Assembly (NCBI RefSeq): GCF_900112595.1
Contig: NZ_FOMI01000001.1
Span: forward strand, 434,001 to 498,000
Direction: 5' to 3'
Source of the DNA: Algibacter pectinivorans
Lineage (GTDB): Bacteria; Bacteroidota; Bacteroidia; Flavobacteriales; Flavobacteriaceae
Length of the DNA: 64,000 bases
Shown: positions 7,565 to 16,511 of the stretch, one piece after another
Layout of the letters: each line of letters starts with the position of its first letter
Position numbering within the stretch: position 1 is the stretch's first letter
Position numbers and translations under genes: made by a program
Notes under the pieces: generated by a model
The model's input: the letters and a program-made list of their open reading frames with translations, nothing else
Databases searched by the model: none
What the model was told of the DNA's origin: nothing

Positions 7565-9139
7565 ATGCTAATTTTAAAACAACTAATACCACTAGTATTT
7601 TGGGCTATTAGCCTCAACCCCTTATACAAACAAGTAAGTACAGACCAAGGTAAGATAATTAACAAAATAAATAGCATAAATACAGCCATAAACCTAGCTA
7701 AAAGCACAAACGATACGCTAGCAATAACTAAGCAATATATATTATTAGCAGACCTTTACAAGTATCTAGGGATAGATAGTGAAGCTATAAAAAACTACCA
7801 TCTAGCAAAAGACATCCACACTAAAAAAGACACGTTGTCCGTCTATGCAAATAATCAAATTGCTGCCATACACCTAAAATTAAACAAGTATACCAAAGCG
7901 TTAAACTACTGCAATGCTAACATACCATTAGCACGACTAATAAAATATAAAAAAGGTTTAGCTAGTGCATACGCAATTTTGGGTAGCGTTTACGAAAAGC
8001 AAAAAGAATACAATACCGCCATATACAACCAAAGAAAAAGTTTACAAATATTTAAAACTTTAAACGATAGTACAGGAATTGCACTAACAAATGAAAACAT
8101 TGGGAGTATTTATGAAGATTTAGAACTTTACGATCTGGCTCTAAATTATTTTGAAAAAGCTTATGATTTTGAGCCCACTGAAACTTCAAACCTAAAAATT
8201 AACATAATTAACAACCTCGCTGATATTTACAGAAAACAAAAACAATATAACCAAGCGCTTAAATTAACAGAAAAAGCTTTAACTCTCGCAAAAAACCAAA
8301 AAAATAAGAAACAGGAAGAAAGTGCCCTTAGAGATTTAGCTAGAACTTATGCTAAACTAAAAAATTACAAGGCAGCATACCAATACTTAAACAAACAAAA
8401 CTTAGTTAATGAAGAGCAACTTAAGCAACAAAACACACAACTAGTAAGTGCAATGGAAGTACTTTATAATGTAAAAGAAAAAGAAGCTCAAGTAGCTATT
8501 CTAAATAAACAAAACCAAATAAATAAAACGCAACAAATAGCCATTATATTTACATCCTTAACCATAATTTTAGTGTTTATTATTGGCTTAATTCATTTAA
8601 GAAAACAAAAAAAGCAAGAGCAACAGCTATTAACATACAAGCAACAATTATTACAAGCAGATTTAGATATTAAAACTACCGAAAAAGCTTCACTAAAAAG
8701 AGAAATTGACATTAAAATTTCTTCATTAACAAATTACAGCTTAAACTTGGCACATAAAAACAAACTGCTTGCAGATATTTCTAGAACACTCCTTAATTTA
8801 AAAGACAGAAACCCAGAAATGGTTAAAAACACGCTTAAAGATACTGTAAAACTTATTAATTCCGAGTTAAAAAAAGAAAACGAATGGACAGAACTCATGA
8901 CATATTTTAGTCAAATAAATCCTAGTTTTTTAAAAAACTTAAAAAAACAAGTTCAAGAGGAGTTAACATCTTCTGAAATACGTTTATGTATGCTGCTTCG
9001 TTTAAACTTATCATCAAAAGCCATAGCTTCAATATTAAACATAACTCCAGACAGTGTTCGTATAGCTCGATATAGAATGCGCAAAAAGCTTCCGCTATCT
9101 TCAAAAGAAGACCTACAATACTATATTTTAAACATTTAA
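7565..9139 (+). CDS. Membrane-anchored TPR protein with C-terminal HTH domain
   Basis: Likely transcriptional regulator of the adjacent receptor and phytase genes. In 524 residues: an N-terminal signal or anchor segment (about 5-20), tetratricopeptide repeats (about 50-280, e.g. AYAILGSVYEKQKEYNTAI and NENIGSIYEDLELYDLAL), one transmembrane helix (324-345), a coiled coil (346-400), and a C-terminal LuxR-like helix-turn-helix (about 467-510, with SSKAIASILNITPDSVRIAR). Such TPR-TM-HTH proteins are common in Bacteroidota, beside transport loci. It precedes the TonB-dependent receptor by 158 nt on the same strand. What the extracytoplasmic TPR part senses is unknown. Confidence 0.8.
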   Translation: MLILKQLIPLVFWAISLNPLYKQVSTDQGKIINKINSINTAINLAKSTNDTLAITKQYILLADLYKYLGIDSEAIKNYHLAKDIHTKKDTLSVYANNQIAAIHLKLNKYTKALNYCNANIPLARLIKYKKGLASAYAILGSVYEKQKEYNTAIYNQRKSLQIFKTLNDSTGIALTNENIGSIYEDLELYDLALNYFEKAYDFEPTETSNLKINIINNLADIYRKQKQYNQALKLTEKALTLAKNQKNKKQEESALRDLARTYAKLKNYKAAYQYLNKQNLVNEEQLKQQNTQLVSAMEVLYNVKEKEAQVAILNKQNQINKTQQIAIIFTSLTIILVFIIGLIHLRKQKKQEQQLLTYKQQLLQADLDIKTTEKASLKREIDIKISSLTNYSLNLAHKNKLLADISRTLLNLKDRNPEMVKNTLKDTVKLINSELKKENEWTELMTYFSQINPSFLKNLKKQVQEELTSSEIRLCMLLRLNLSSKAIASILNITPDSVRIARYRMRKKLPLSSKEDLQYYILNI

Positions 9140-9264
9140 TTATTTTAACAAAACATCAACACAATATTATCTCACTGTTAATGTTGCTATCGTTTATAGG
9201 CTAATTTCATTCCTAAACCACAGTTTATTAACATCAATTTTAAATAAAAACAATGTTGTAAATA

Positions 9265-9272
9265 TAGTTTTG
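9265..9272 (+). promoter_or_regulatory. Likely -7 box of the receptor-phytase promoter
   Basis: TAGTTTTG matches TAnnTTTG, 25 nt before the receptor ATG. A -33 TTTG is missing at the normal distance, which would suit a promoter that needs an activator such as the upstream HTH protein (inference). Confidence 0.45.
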
Positions 9273-9297
9273 TAGTAAACAAAAATTAAACAACAAC

Positions 9298-12180
9298 ATG
9301 AGAAAATTACATTTTATAACATTTTTAACCATGTTAATAACCTCTTATGTCTTTTCGCAAAGCGGAAATGTACAAGGTGTTATAACAGATAGTAATGGTA
9401 TTACTGTACCAGGAGCAACAGTGGTCATTTCAGAGCTTAAAAAAGGTGCCGTTTCTAATTTTGATGGTAAATTTACTTTAGTAGATATTCCAGAGGGCAA
9501 CTACAACTTACTAATCGAGTATATAGGCTATGCTGATTATAATGAAACCATTACAATAACTGCAGGTAAAACGGTATCGGTAAACATCCACTTATCTGCC
9601 GAAAACACAGAATTAGATGCCGTTGAACTTACAGCCTACTCTATTGGTAGTCAAGCTAGAGCATTAAATACGCAAAAAAATAAAACCAACATTACAAACA
9701 TTGTTTCTACCGATCAAATAGGCAAATTTCCAGATGCAAATATTGGAGATGCCGTTAAGCGTATTCCAGGTATTACCATGAAAGTAGATCAAGGTGAAGC
9801 AAGAAACATTATTATTAGAGGTTTAGCACCTCAACTAAACTCGGTTACCTTAAACGGAAGCCGAATTCCTTCTGCCGAAGGCGATAATAGAGAAGTGCAA
9901 ATGGACTTAATTCCATCGGATATGATTCAAACCGTAGAAGTTAACAAGGCCGTTACTCCAGATATGGATGCCGATGCGCTTGGTGGTTCTGTAAATTTAA
10001 TTACTCGCACATCTCCTCAAGGATTCAGGTTATCTGCAACCGCAGGTTCTGGGGTAAATTCTATTACAGGAAAACGAATTTTAAACGGATCGTTTTTATT
10101 AGGAGATAGAAGCGACAACGGAAAATTTGGATGGCTAGTATCCACATCCATAAACGATAACGATTTTGGAAGCGATAATTTTGAAGCCGAATGGACCGAC
10201 GAGTTTGAGTTTAATAATGGCGACGAAGATAACCTGGAGGAAATTGATGTTAACCCGTATACAAACGTATTCGAAATAAGACAATATTTAGTACAACGAA
10301 TTCGTAGAAGTTTTTCAGCCAATTTCGATTATAAATTTAACGACAACAACAGCATCTATTTTAAATCCATTTACAACTGGAGAGACGATCGCGAAAACCG
10401 TTTTGTTCTAGAACACGAAATTTTAGATGGTGAAGATATTGAAGCAGGCGATTTTACGGTTGATGGAAACGGAAACTTAACTATGTTTCCAGTTGAAGCA
10501 AAACGCGAAACAAAAGCTGGAATTGATAATAACCGAAACAAAAATACGCGTTTAGAAGACCAACGTATGCTAAACTTTAGTTTAGGCGGAAACCATTTAA
10601 TTAAAAACTTACAAATAGATTGGATGACCTCCTATGCAAAAGCCTCAGAGGAGCGCTTAAACGAGCGATATTTAGTTCACGAAAGCGAGTATAACATAAA
10701 TTATAACAACGACCCAAAATATCCGCTATACACTCCAGTTAACGCAGATGATGCCGCATATAACAATTTTGAGTTTGATGAACTAACCGAAGAAAACCAA
10801 TACACCGAAGAAAACGATGTAAATGTATTTGTAAACTTTAAATTACCATTAAACTTATTTAATAGCAGCGATGGCTTTTTAAAATTTGGTGTTCGTGGGC
10901 GTTTTAAAAACAAAAACAGAGATAATGATTTTACCGAATATTCTCCTGAAGATGCAGCCTTCGATTTACTAGGAACTCTTCCTACTAGAAATTATACGGA
11001 CCCAGATTTTTTAGCAGGACAACAATATGCAATAGGCTCTTTTGTTACTCCAGAATTTCTTGGAAGTTTAAATTTTACAGACGCTACACTATTTGAAGGT
11101 GAAGATTTAGTAGATGAGTACCAAAGCGGAAATTTTGATGTTAACGAAAATGTTTATGCGGGTTACGTAATGACTAATCAACAATTAACAGATAAATTAA
11201 GTGTTTTAGCTGGGGTTAGAATTGAAAGTACCAATTTAGATTCTGAAGGTTACAGATTAACCTTTATTGAAGAAGATGAAGATGCGGGCATTGATGAAGA
11301 CATTATTGTTGAAGCTGTTAAAGAAACAAACTCTTACGTTAACATTTTACCGGGCTTACATTTTAAATATGATTTAAACGATAATACCGTTTTTCGTTTT
11401 GCTTGGACCAATACCTTAGCGCGTCCAAACTACGCAGATCTAATTCCTAGAGCAGAAATAATTAATGAAGACAGCGAAATTGTACTTGGTAACCCAGATT
11501 TAGATCCAACAACATCTATGAATTTTGATGTTATGGCAGAACACTATTTTAAATCTGTAGGTATCTTATCTGGAGGTGTATTTTATAAAAAAATAAACGA
11601 CTTTATTTACACCTATCAAACCGAAACAACCGATAACACTTATGGCGATGACACTACTGGTTACGAAGTTTACCAGCCTTTAAACGGCGATGATGCTTCC
11701 GTTTTAGGCTTCGAGTTTGCTTTCCAAAGAAAACTAGATTTCTTACCTGGTTTTGCTAAAGATTTAAGTATTTATTTAAACTACACGCACCTTACTTCTA
11801 ACGCTAATGGTATTAGAAACGAAGATGGCGACGAACGCGACGATTTGGGCTTACCAAACACAGCTCCAAATATGTTTAATGCCTCATTAGCATATGCAAA
11901 TAAAAAGCTTAGCGTTCGCCTTTCAAGTAACTTCTCGGACTCTTATATTGATGAAATTGGAGGAAATGCCTTTGAAGATCGTTACTACGACAAACAATTT
12001 TTCTTAGACTTTAATGCTAACTATACCTTTGGTAACGGTTTAAGCGCTTATACAAGTTTAAACAATATTACTAACCAACCATTACGTTTTTACCAAGGTG
12101 TAAGTAGCCGTACCATGCAAAGTGAGTTCTACGGCCAACGTTTTACTATAGGTTTAAAATACGATTTATTTAAAAAATAA
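9298..12180 (+). CDS. TonB-dependent outer-membrane receptor, phytase-linked
   Basis: Outer-membrane active transporter, 960 residues. Signal peptide about 1-20 (ends YVFSQ); a carboxypeptidase-regulatory-like beta-sandwich (about 24-108, VQGVITDSNGITVPGATVVI); a plug domain (about 130-235, with IGDAVKRIPGITM and NIIIRGLAPQLNSVTLNG); then the 22-strand barrel to the C terminus (KYDLFKK). The plug and barrel resemble receptors of the TIGR01782 type rather than SusC, and no SusD partner is present. The phytase gene begins 3 nt after its stop, so the substrate is probably an inositol phosphate or a product of phytate breakdown (inference from context). Confidence 0.9.
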   Translation: MRKLHFITFLTMLITSYVFSQSGNVQGVITDSNGITVPGATVVISELKKGAVSNFDGKFTLVDIPEGNYNLLIEYIGYADYNETITITAGKTVSVNIHLSAENTELDAVELTAYSIGSQARALNTQKNKTNITNIVSTDQIGKFPDANIGDAVKRIPGITMKVDQGEARNIIIRGLAPQLNSVTLNGSRIPSAEGDNREVQMDLIPSDMIQTVEVNKAVTPDMDADALGGSVNLITRTSPQGFRLSATAGSGVNSITGKRILNGSFLLGDRSDNGKFGWLVSTSINDNDFGSDNFEAEWTDEFEFNNGDEDNLEEIDVNPYTNVFEIRQYLVQRIRRSFSANFDYKFNDNNSIYFKSIYNWRDDRENRFVLEHEILDGEDIEAGDFTVDGNGNLTMFPVEAKRETKAGIDNNRNKNTRLEDQRMLNFSLGGNHLIKNLQIDWMTSYAKASEERLNERYLVHESEYNINYNNDPKYPLYTPVNADDAAYNNFEFDELTEENQYTEENDVNVFVNFKLPLNLFNSSDGFLKFGVRGRFKNKNRDNDFTEYSPEDAAFDLLGTLPTRNYTDPDFLAGQQYAIGSFVTPEFLGSLNFTDATLFEGEDLVDEYQSGNFDVNENVYAGYVMTNQQLTDKLSVLAGVRIESTNLDSEGYRLTFIEEDEDAGIDEDIIVEAVKETNSYVNILPGLHFKYDLNDNTVFRFAWTNTLARPNYADLIPRAEIINEDSEIVLGNPDLDPTTSMNFDVMAEHYFKSVGILSGGVFYKKINDFIYTYQTETTDNTYGDDTTGYEVYQPLNGDDASVLGFEFAFQRKLDFLPGFAKDLSIYLNYTHLTSNANGIRNEDGDERDDLGLPNTAPNMFNASLAYANKKLSVRLSSNFSDSYIDEIGGNAFEDRYYDKQFFLDFNANYTFGNGLSAYTSLNNITNQPLRFYQGVSSRTMQSEFYGQRFTIGLKYDLFKK

Positions 12181-12183
12181 AAA

Positions 12184-13191
12184 ATGAAAAAATTATTATA
12201 TACGTTTAGTTTAATAGCCCTTTTGGGATCTTGTAAAAAACAGTTACCAGTTATTAAACCTACGGTTATTACAGAAAAAACACCAAACGACACAGACGAT
12301 CCCGCAATTTGGATAAACCCTAAAGATGCGTCAAAAAGTATTGTTTTTGGTACCGATAAAAAAACTAACGGTGGGGTTTATGCTTTTAATTTAGATGGGG
12401 AAATTATCCATGAAAAAAGTATAACAAACATACAACGCCCAAATAATGTCGACTTAGAATACGGTTTTAAACTAAACGATTCTACACAAACCGATATTAT
12501 TGCGTTTACCGAACGAGAACTGCAGCAAATTCGTGTGTTTTCTGTACCAGACATGAAACCTTTAGATGGCGGTGGTTTTAAAGTTTTTACCGATGCAACA
12601 GAACTAGAACACAATGCACCCATGGGCATCGCGCTATATAAATCGGCTAAAACCGAAACTGTATATGCCATTGTTGGCAGAAAATCGGGGCCAAAAACAG
12701 GATATTTATATCAATATGAATTGGTTACAGATAGCTTAGGTGTGCACGCCAATTTGGTAAGAAAGTTTGGAAACTTTAGCGGTAAAAAAGAAATTGAAGC
12801 CATAGCGGTCGATAACGAAAATGGGATTGTGTATTATTCTGATGAAGGCCATTGCATTCGAAAATATTATGCCGAACCAAGTATGGGCAACGAAGAGTTA
12901 AGCTGTTTTGGCAGCGAATACTTTACAGATGATATTGAAGGTATTGCTATAGCAAAATATAAAGACAAAGGCTTTTTAATAGTATCTAACCAACAAGCTC
13001 ACAGTTTTAATATTTTCGATTTAAAAACCAATGCATTTATAAAAGAACTTAATTTAGGCACTATTGAAACCGATGGTTGCGATGTTACAACTGCAGCTTT
13101 AGGTAATAAGTTCCCTAACGGTTTATTTGTTTCTATGAACGATGAAAAGAATTTCTTTTTTCATGATTTAGCACTACTAGAACTAGATTAA
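12184..13191 (+). CDS. Beta-propeller phytase, lipoprotein
   Basis: Calcium-dependent phytase that releases phosphate from phytate (myo-inositol hexakisphosphate). A 335-residue protein with a lipoprotein signal (LIALLGSC, Cys17). Family signatures are visible: DDPAIWINP (38-46), RPNNVDLEYGF, KEIEAIAVDNENGIVYYSDE, and DDIEGIAIAKY, which supply the acidic Ca2+ and phosphate site residues of the six-bladed propeller. It is translationally next to the receptor (3-nt gap) and closes the operon with a terminator. Lipid anchoring puts it at the outer membrane, where it could feed the receptor. Length is that of a single-domain enzyme. Confidence 0.93.
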   Translation: MKKLLYTFSLIALLGSCKKQLPVIKPTVITEKTPNDTDDPAIWINPKDASKSIVFGTDKKTNGGVYAFNLDGEIIHEKSITNIQRPNNVDLEYGFKLNDSTQTDIIAFTERELQQIRVFSVPDMKPLDGGGFKVFTDATELEHNAPMGIALYKSAKTETVYAIVGRKSGPKTGYLYQYELVTDSLGVHANLVRKFGNFSGKKEIEAIAVDNENGIVYYSDEGHCIRKYYAEPSMGNEELSCFGSEYFTDDIEGIAIAKYKDKGFLIVSNQQAHSFNIFDLKTNAFIKELNLGTIETDGCDVTTAALGNKFPNGLFVSMNDEKNFFFHDLALLELD

Positions 13192-13216
13192 TTTTTTTTG
13201 AGGTTAATTGTTGTTG

Positions 13217-13248
13217 AAGCTCTTTCTTTTTACAGAAAGAGCTTTTTT
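13217..13248. terminator. Terminator after the phytase gene
   Basis: AAGCTCTTTCT and AGAAAGAGCTT form a perfect 11-bp stem with a 6-nt loop and then T4. It lies between convergent genes and may serve the phytase gene mainly. Confidence 0.85.
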
Positions 13249-13296
13249 AATTATAGCCATAACTAAAGCATGACTACACCTTAGTATTGAAAATCT

Positions 13297-13770
13297 TTAT
13301 TTATTTAAAATATCGTTTACAATTTTTAAATGATGGTTGGTATGCATATATAAAAAACGAAGGGTTTTTCTTTTAGGCAACTTTCCAAAAATAAAATGTT
13401 TGTAAAAGGCGTTTTTTGGTAGTACTTCCAGTTTTTCAATATGAGATTTTGCAATTTGTATTTGGCTTATTAAATCTTCAGCACTAATAATCTCTGGGGG
13501 TAAAACGGCTTTTGGCGCCTTAACCTTACCTCGAGGAAAATAACCTAACGGAAATAATACAGTACGCATAAGGTTAAATTTATATTGATACTCGTTAGGA
13601 TTCGAGTTTTCTGTCCATTCGCTAACCGCATTAAATACTTTTAGAGCATGGTCTACTTGCCAACCAATACTAACTTTGGAAACCGAAGGATTTTTTACGT
13701 CCTTTTTAGGTATAAGCCCTTCTATTTTTGCTAACTGAGCTGTTAATTTATTTATCGATTTATCTGCCAT
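13297..13770 (-). CDS. DinB-like/DUF1569 family protein
   Basis: Four-helix-bundle protein of the DinB/YfiT superfamily, 157 residues. The usual His triad is suggested by H41 (WQVDHALKVF) and H143/H147 (MHTNHHLKIV), which would bind a divalent metal. DUF1569 members have the same layout. Some DinB-superfamily proteins are thiol-dependent transferases, but no substrate can be assigned here. The gene is alone, convergent with the phytase operon, and divergent from the small gene at 13863. Confidence 0.75.
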   Translation of the reverse strand: MADKSINKLTAQLAKIEGLIPKKDVKNPSVSKVSIGWQVDHALKVFNAVSEWTENSNPNEYQYKFNLMRTVLFPLGYFPRGKVKAPKAVLPPEIISAEDLISQIQIAKSHIEKLEVLPKNAFYKHFIFGKLPKRKTLRFLYMHTNHHLKIVNDILNK

Positions 13771-13862
13771 AAGAAAATTATTTTAAAAGTATTAATAAAA
13801 TCCTTAACTTTAAAGTGTTGCATTCGCAATTTATCTATTGTTTAATTTTTAATTCTATAATT

Positions 13863-14132
13863 ATGCTACCATTTAGATCTGAAATTAGAAACTCGCCTAG
13901 TAAGTCAACTATAAAGATTTATTTAAGTGATGAATCTTTAGATGCTAAAATTAAAAAACATTTAGAGCACTTTAATGAAATAGAAGAAATTGAACTTACC
14001 GAAAGTATTGGGCAAAATCGTGTTGGAGAAAACATTACTGTATTTTTAAAAGATGATGCCGATATTAGTAAGATGAAAAAATCGATAGACTCTAGTTTAT
14101 GGTGGTATTTTGAAGAGGATATGGTTGATTAA
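13863..14132 (+). CDS. Small acidic protein of unknown function
   Basis: An 89-residue open frame, starting at the ATG at 13863 (MLPFRSEIRNSPSKSTIKIY). An in-frame GTG at 13815 would add 16 hydrophobic residues that do not look like a signal peptide, so the ATG is preferred. The product is charged and acidic, predicted mixed alpha/beta (KIYLSDESLDAKIKKHLEHF, ENITVFLKDDADISKMKKSI) and ends SLWWYFEEDMVD. I do not recognise the family. It is divergent from the DinB-like gene, and a repeat-containing intergenic region follows. Codon use and composition are like its neighbours, which supports a real gene. Confidence 0.6.
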   Translation: MLPFRSEIRNSPSKSTIKIYLSDESLDAKIKKHLEHFNEIEEIELTESIGQNRVGENITVFLKDDADISKMKKSIDSSLWWYFEEDMVD

Positions 14133-14215
14133 TAACGCTTTGTTTTTGCGTTAAGAATTGCTGACAAACATGTATGTTCATGTATATATTAATATGAATT
14201 AATAAGGCATGAATA

Positions 14216-14245
14216 AAAGCCCACAGCCCGACGAAGGAGGTGCGA
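14216..14245 (+). repeat. Copy 1 (fragment) of a dispersed intergenic repeat
   Basis: A 30-base segment centred on AGCCCGACGAAGGAGGTGCG is repeated exactly, in the opposite orientation, at 46484-46513 inside a larger element. The rest of 14133-14381 contains no gene I can support. Confidence 0.75.
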
Positions 14246-14381
14246 AAACTTGCAGCCTATCGTTTAGGTATTACATGTTAGTTGGAAACTGAGTGAAGCA
14301 AAAATTAGCACCAAGGGCGATGTTAGTAAAACGCTAAGAAATAAAGAATACTCTTGGTTTTGAGTAGTGCTTAAATTATAA

Positions 14382-15026
14382 TTAACTTAATTGTTCTAAT
14401 TCGAATTTTAAATTTTCTTTAGCTTGACTTTCATATTTACTTATAAAATAATCAGTTTTAAATATTGAGTTTAATTCTATAATATTTTTTAAGGCTTTCT
14501 TCCTCCCTTTTCGATACATGAAATCCGGATAAACACGATATTCCTTTCTTATGTTTTTAGAATACTTTAAATATTCTTCAGTACTTTTTCCTAAAACCGA
14601 AAGATCTAGATCCAAGAGAATATTAGTATCATTATCAGTTGAGTGTTTATGTTCTTTAGTGGCTTCAATTTGATTTATACAATCAATAATACCATCAAAT
14701 GATGTTTTATTAATTCTTTTTTCAAATACTATAGCACTTTGGTGCTCATTATCACTTTTTGTTGCTTTATAAACAATATCATGATAATATATTGAGAACA
14801 AAAGGGTGTCTAAATTCCTGATTTGTGATTTAACATTTTCTAGTTCAATCAGCATATTTTCCAAATGCTCAAGATTATGATAGTGTCTGGATTTGGATGT
14901 ATATTGCTTCTCAATTTCACTCCAGCATTCCAAATTGTACTTTTCATTATCCGAATACTTTCTCATCAAATTCAAAAACTTTTCTTTTATCATCTCAATT
15001 CGGGTATTGTTCACATCAAATGCCAT
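14382..15026 (-). CDS. HD-type metal-dependent phosphohydrolase-like protein
   Basis: Product of 214 residues from the ATG at 15024-15026 (MAFDVNNTRI). The segment SRHYHNLEHLENML (about 47-59) with the later YYHDIVYKATKSDNEHQSA gives the H...HD...D pattern of the predicted HD-superfamily hydrolases that start with R-x-YHN-x2-H. Substrate is unknown. The start is preferred over an in-frame TTG four codons upstream that overlaps the preceding stop codon. It lies 8 nt after the carbonic anhydrase gene and is probably cotranscribed with it. Confidence 0.75.
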   Translation of the reverse strand: MAFDVNNTRIEMIKEKFLNLMRKYSDNEKYNLECWSEIEKQYTSKSRHYHNLEHLENMLIELENVKSQIRNLDTLLFSIYYHDIVYKATKSDNEHQSAIVFEKRINKTSFDGIIDCINQIEATKEHKHSTDNDTNILLDLDLSVLGKSTEEYLKYSKNIRKEYRVYPDFMYRKGRKKALKNIIELNSIFKTDYFISKYESQAKENLKFELEQLS

Positions 15027-15034
15027 TAAACTAA

Positions 15035-15550
15035 TCAATCTTTAAACCAACTGGAGTATTTTATATAAGCGTCGGCAATTCGGTTAATTTCGCCCAATAC
15101 ATGTGCTTCGCTTACGTTTTTAATTTTTTTTGCCGGTACACCTGCGTATATACTGCCCGACTCTACAACCGTGTTTTGCGTAATTACTGCGCCTGCTGCT
15201 ACTATACTATTGCTTTCTATAACGCAGCCATCCATAATAATACTGCCCATACCTACTAAAACATTGTCGTGAATGGTACACCCATGCACCAAAGCATTAT
15301 GCCCTACAGACACGTTATTACCAATGGTTGTACCCGCTTTTTGATACGTACCATGTATAACAGCACCGTCTTGGATATTTACCTTATTACCCATTTTTAT
15401 AAAGTTTACATCGCCACGAACTACGGCGCTAAACCATACGCTACATTGGCTACCCATGGTAACCTCGCCTACTATGGTAGCATTTTCGGCTATAAAACAA
15501 TTGTCTGGTATTACAGGCGAATGGCCTCTTACTGTTTTTATTACTGGCAT
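15035..15550 (-). CDS. Gamma-carbonic anhydrase family protein
   Basis: Left-handed beta-helix hexapeptide-repeat protein of the gamma-carbonic anhydrase/YrdA/PaaY group, 171 residues. The three zinc-ligand histidines are at H66 (VIHGTYQ), H84 and H89 (VGHNALVHGC). The repeated [IV]-G-x-x motif is visible from about 20 to 135 (ENATIVGEVTMGSQCSVWF, NNVSVGHNALVHGCTI), and a C-terminal helix follows. Whether this member is an active carbonic anhydrase cannot be told from sequence, since many YrdA-type proteins have low or no activity. Confidence 0.88.
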   Translation of the reverse strand: MPVIKTVRGHSPVIPDNCFIAENATIVGEVTMGSQCSVWFSAVVRGDVNFIKMGNKVNIQDGAVIHGTYQKAGTTIGNNVSVGHNALVHGCTIHDNVLVGMGSIIMDGCVIESNSIVAAGAVITQNTVVESGSIYAGVPAKKIKNVSEAHVLGEINRIADAYIKYSSWFKD

Positions 15551-15681
15551 AGATAATGTCTTTAAAAAAGGAGTCTTATAATTTTGAGTTCCTTTTAGTT
15601 TGTTTGTTTATTGTTTTTCTTGCTACGCTCGAAATTCATTTTGCTAATTGTAAAATTAAAGAATTCGATACAATTTATGAG

Positions 15682-15701
15682 ATTCCCGTTTTTACGGGAA
15701 T
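15682..15701. terminator. Hairpin between the LytTR regulator and the carbonic anhydrase gene
   Basis: ATTCCCGT and ACGGGAAT pair perfectly (8 bp) around a 4-nt loop directly after the stop codon of the LytTR gene. The T-rich side is on the plus strand, so its action as a terminator of the minus-strand gene is uncertain. Confidence 0.4.
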
Positions 15702-16436
15702 TTATTTAAAATAAGACAATAAGTCTGATTTCTTAGATGCCGAAACCATAATTTGTTTTCCATTGCTAAGCACTACGCTTCCTCCTTTTCCTTTAACGTA
15801 TTTAACAACCTCGTTTACGTTTACTAAATAGGATTTATGAACTCTGGAAAAGCTTGAGTTACCTAAAGCTTCTTCAAAATACTTAAGCGTTTTGCTTACT
15901 ATTTTCTTTTTATTGTTGTTAAGGTAAATCTCGGTGTAATTATCGTCGGCTTTACAATAAAGAATGTCCGGGGTGTTTAAAATCTCGAAACCATCTAATT
16001 GCGGAATGGTAATTTTACCTGCCACCGTATTAGTTTTTGGAACCAAAACTTGATCTTGTAGAGCGTCTTCCTTTGTTTTTATTTCGGTAACATAATCTAC
16101 GGCTTTTATAAGCTCGTCTATAGAAATGGGTTTCATTAAATAGTAGCTAGCATGGGCGTTTAGCGCATCGATAGCATAATGGTTATAGGCGGTTACAAAA
16201 ATAGTTTCGAAATTAATGTCGCCCACCTTATCTAACAAATCGAAGGCGTTACCATACGGCATTTCAACATCTAAAAACACTAGATCTAAATCATGATTAC
16301 GAATTAAAACCAAAGCCTCATCTACATTTGATGCTTCACCTAAAACAGTAACGTTTGGACAGTATTTTTTAAGGTAATTTTTTAGAATTTTTCTACTGGT
16401 TTCTTCGTCTTCGACTATTATGGAGGTTAATTTCAT
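15702..16436 (-). CDS. LytTR-type response regulator
   Basis: Two-component regulator of 244 residues. The receiver domain (about 1-120) has the acidic pair E9/D10, phospho-acceptor D56 (LVFLDVEMP), the switch threonine of FVTAYN and the lysine of MKPIS. The LytTR DNA-binding domain is at about 140-244 (FEILNTPDILYCKADDNYTEI, RVHKSYLVNVNEV). It lies 75 nt downstream of the sensor kinase gene and presumably is its partner. Target genes cannot be read from the window. Confidence 0.92.
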   Translation of the reverse strand: MKLTSIIVEDEETSRKILKNYLKKYCPNVTVLGEASNVDEALVLIRNHDLDLVFLDVEMPYGNAFDLLDKVGDINFETIFVTAYNHYAIDALNAHASYYLMKPISIDELIKAVDYVTEIKTKEDALQDQVLVPKTNTVAGKITIPQLDGFEILNTPDILYCKADDNYTEIYLNNNKKKIVSKTLKYFEEALGNSSFSRVHKSYLVNVNEVVKYVKGKGGSVVLSNGKQIMVSASKKSDLLSYFK

Positions 16437-16511
16437 ATTTTTATGTTTAAAGCCTAATGTTAAAGGTAAGAATCAAAATTTGTGCTTGGTACTCCTAACC
16501 TTAGCTCTTTT

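Noticed and set aside
15269-15556. Plus-strand open frame of 95 codons opposite the carbonic anhydrase gene
   Set aside because: Shadow of the minus-strand gene: composition is odd (many Tyr, Thr, Met), with no family match.
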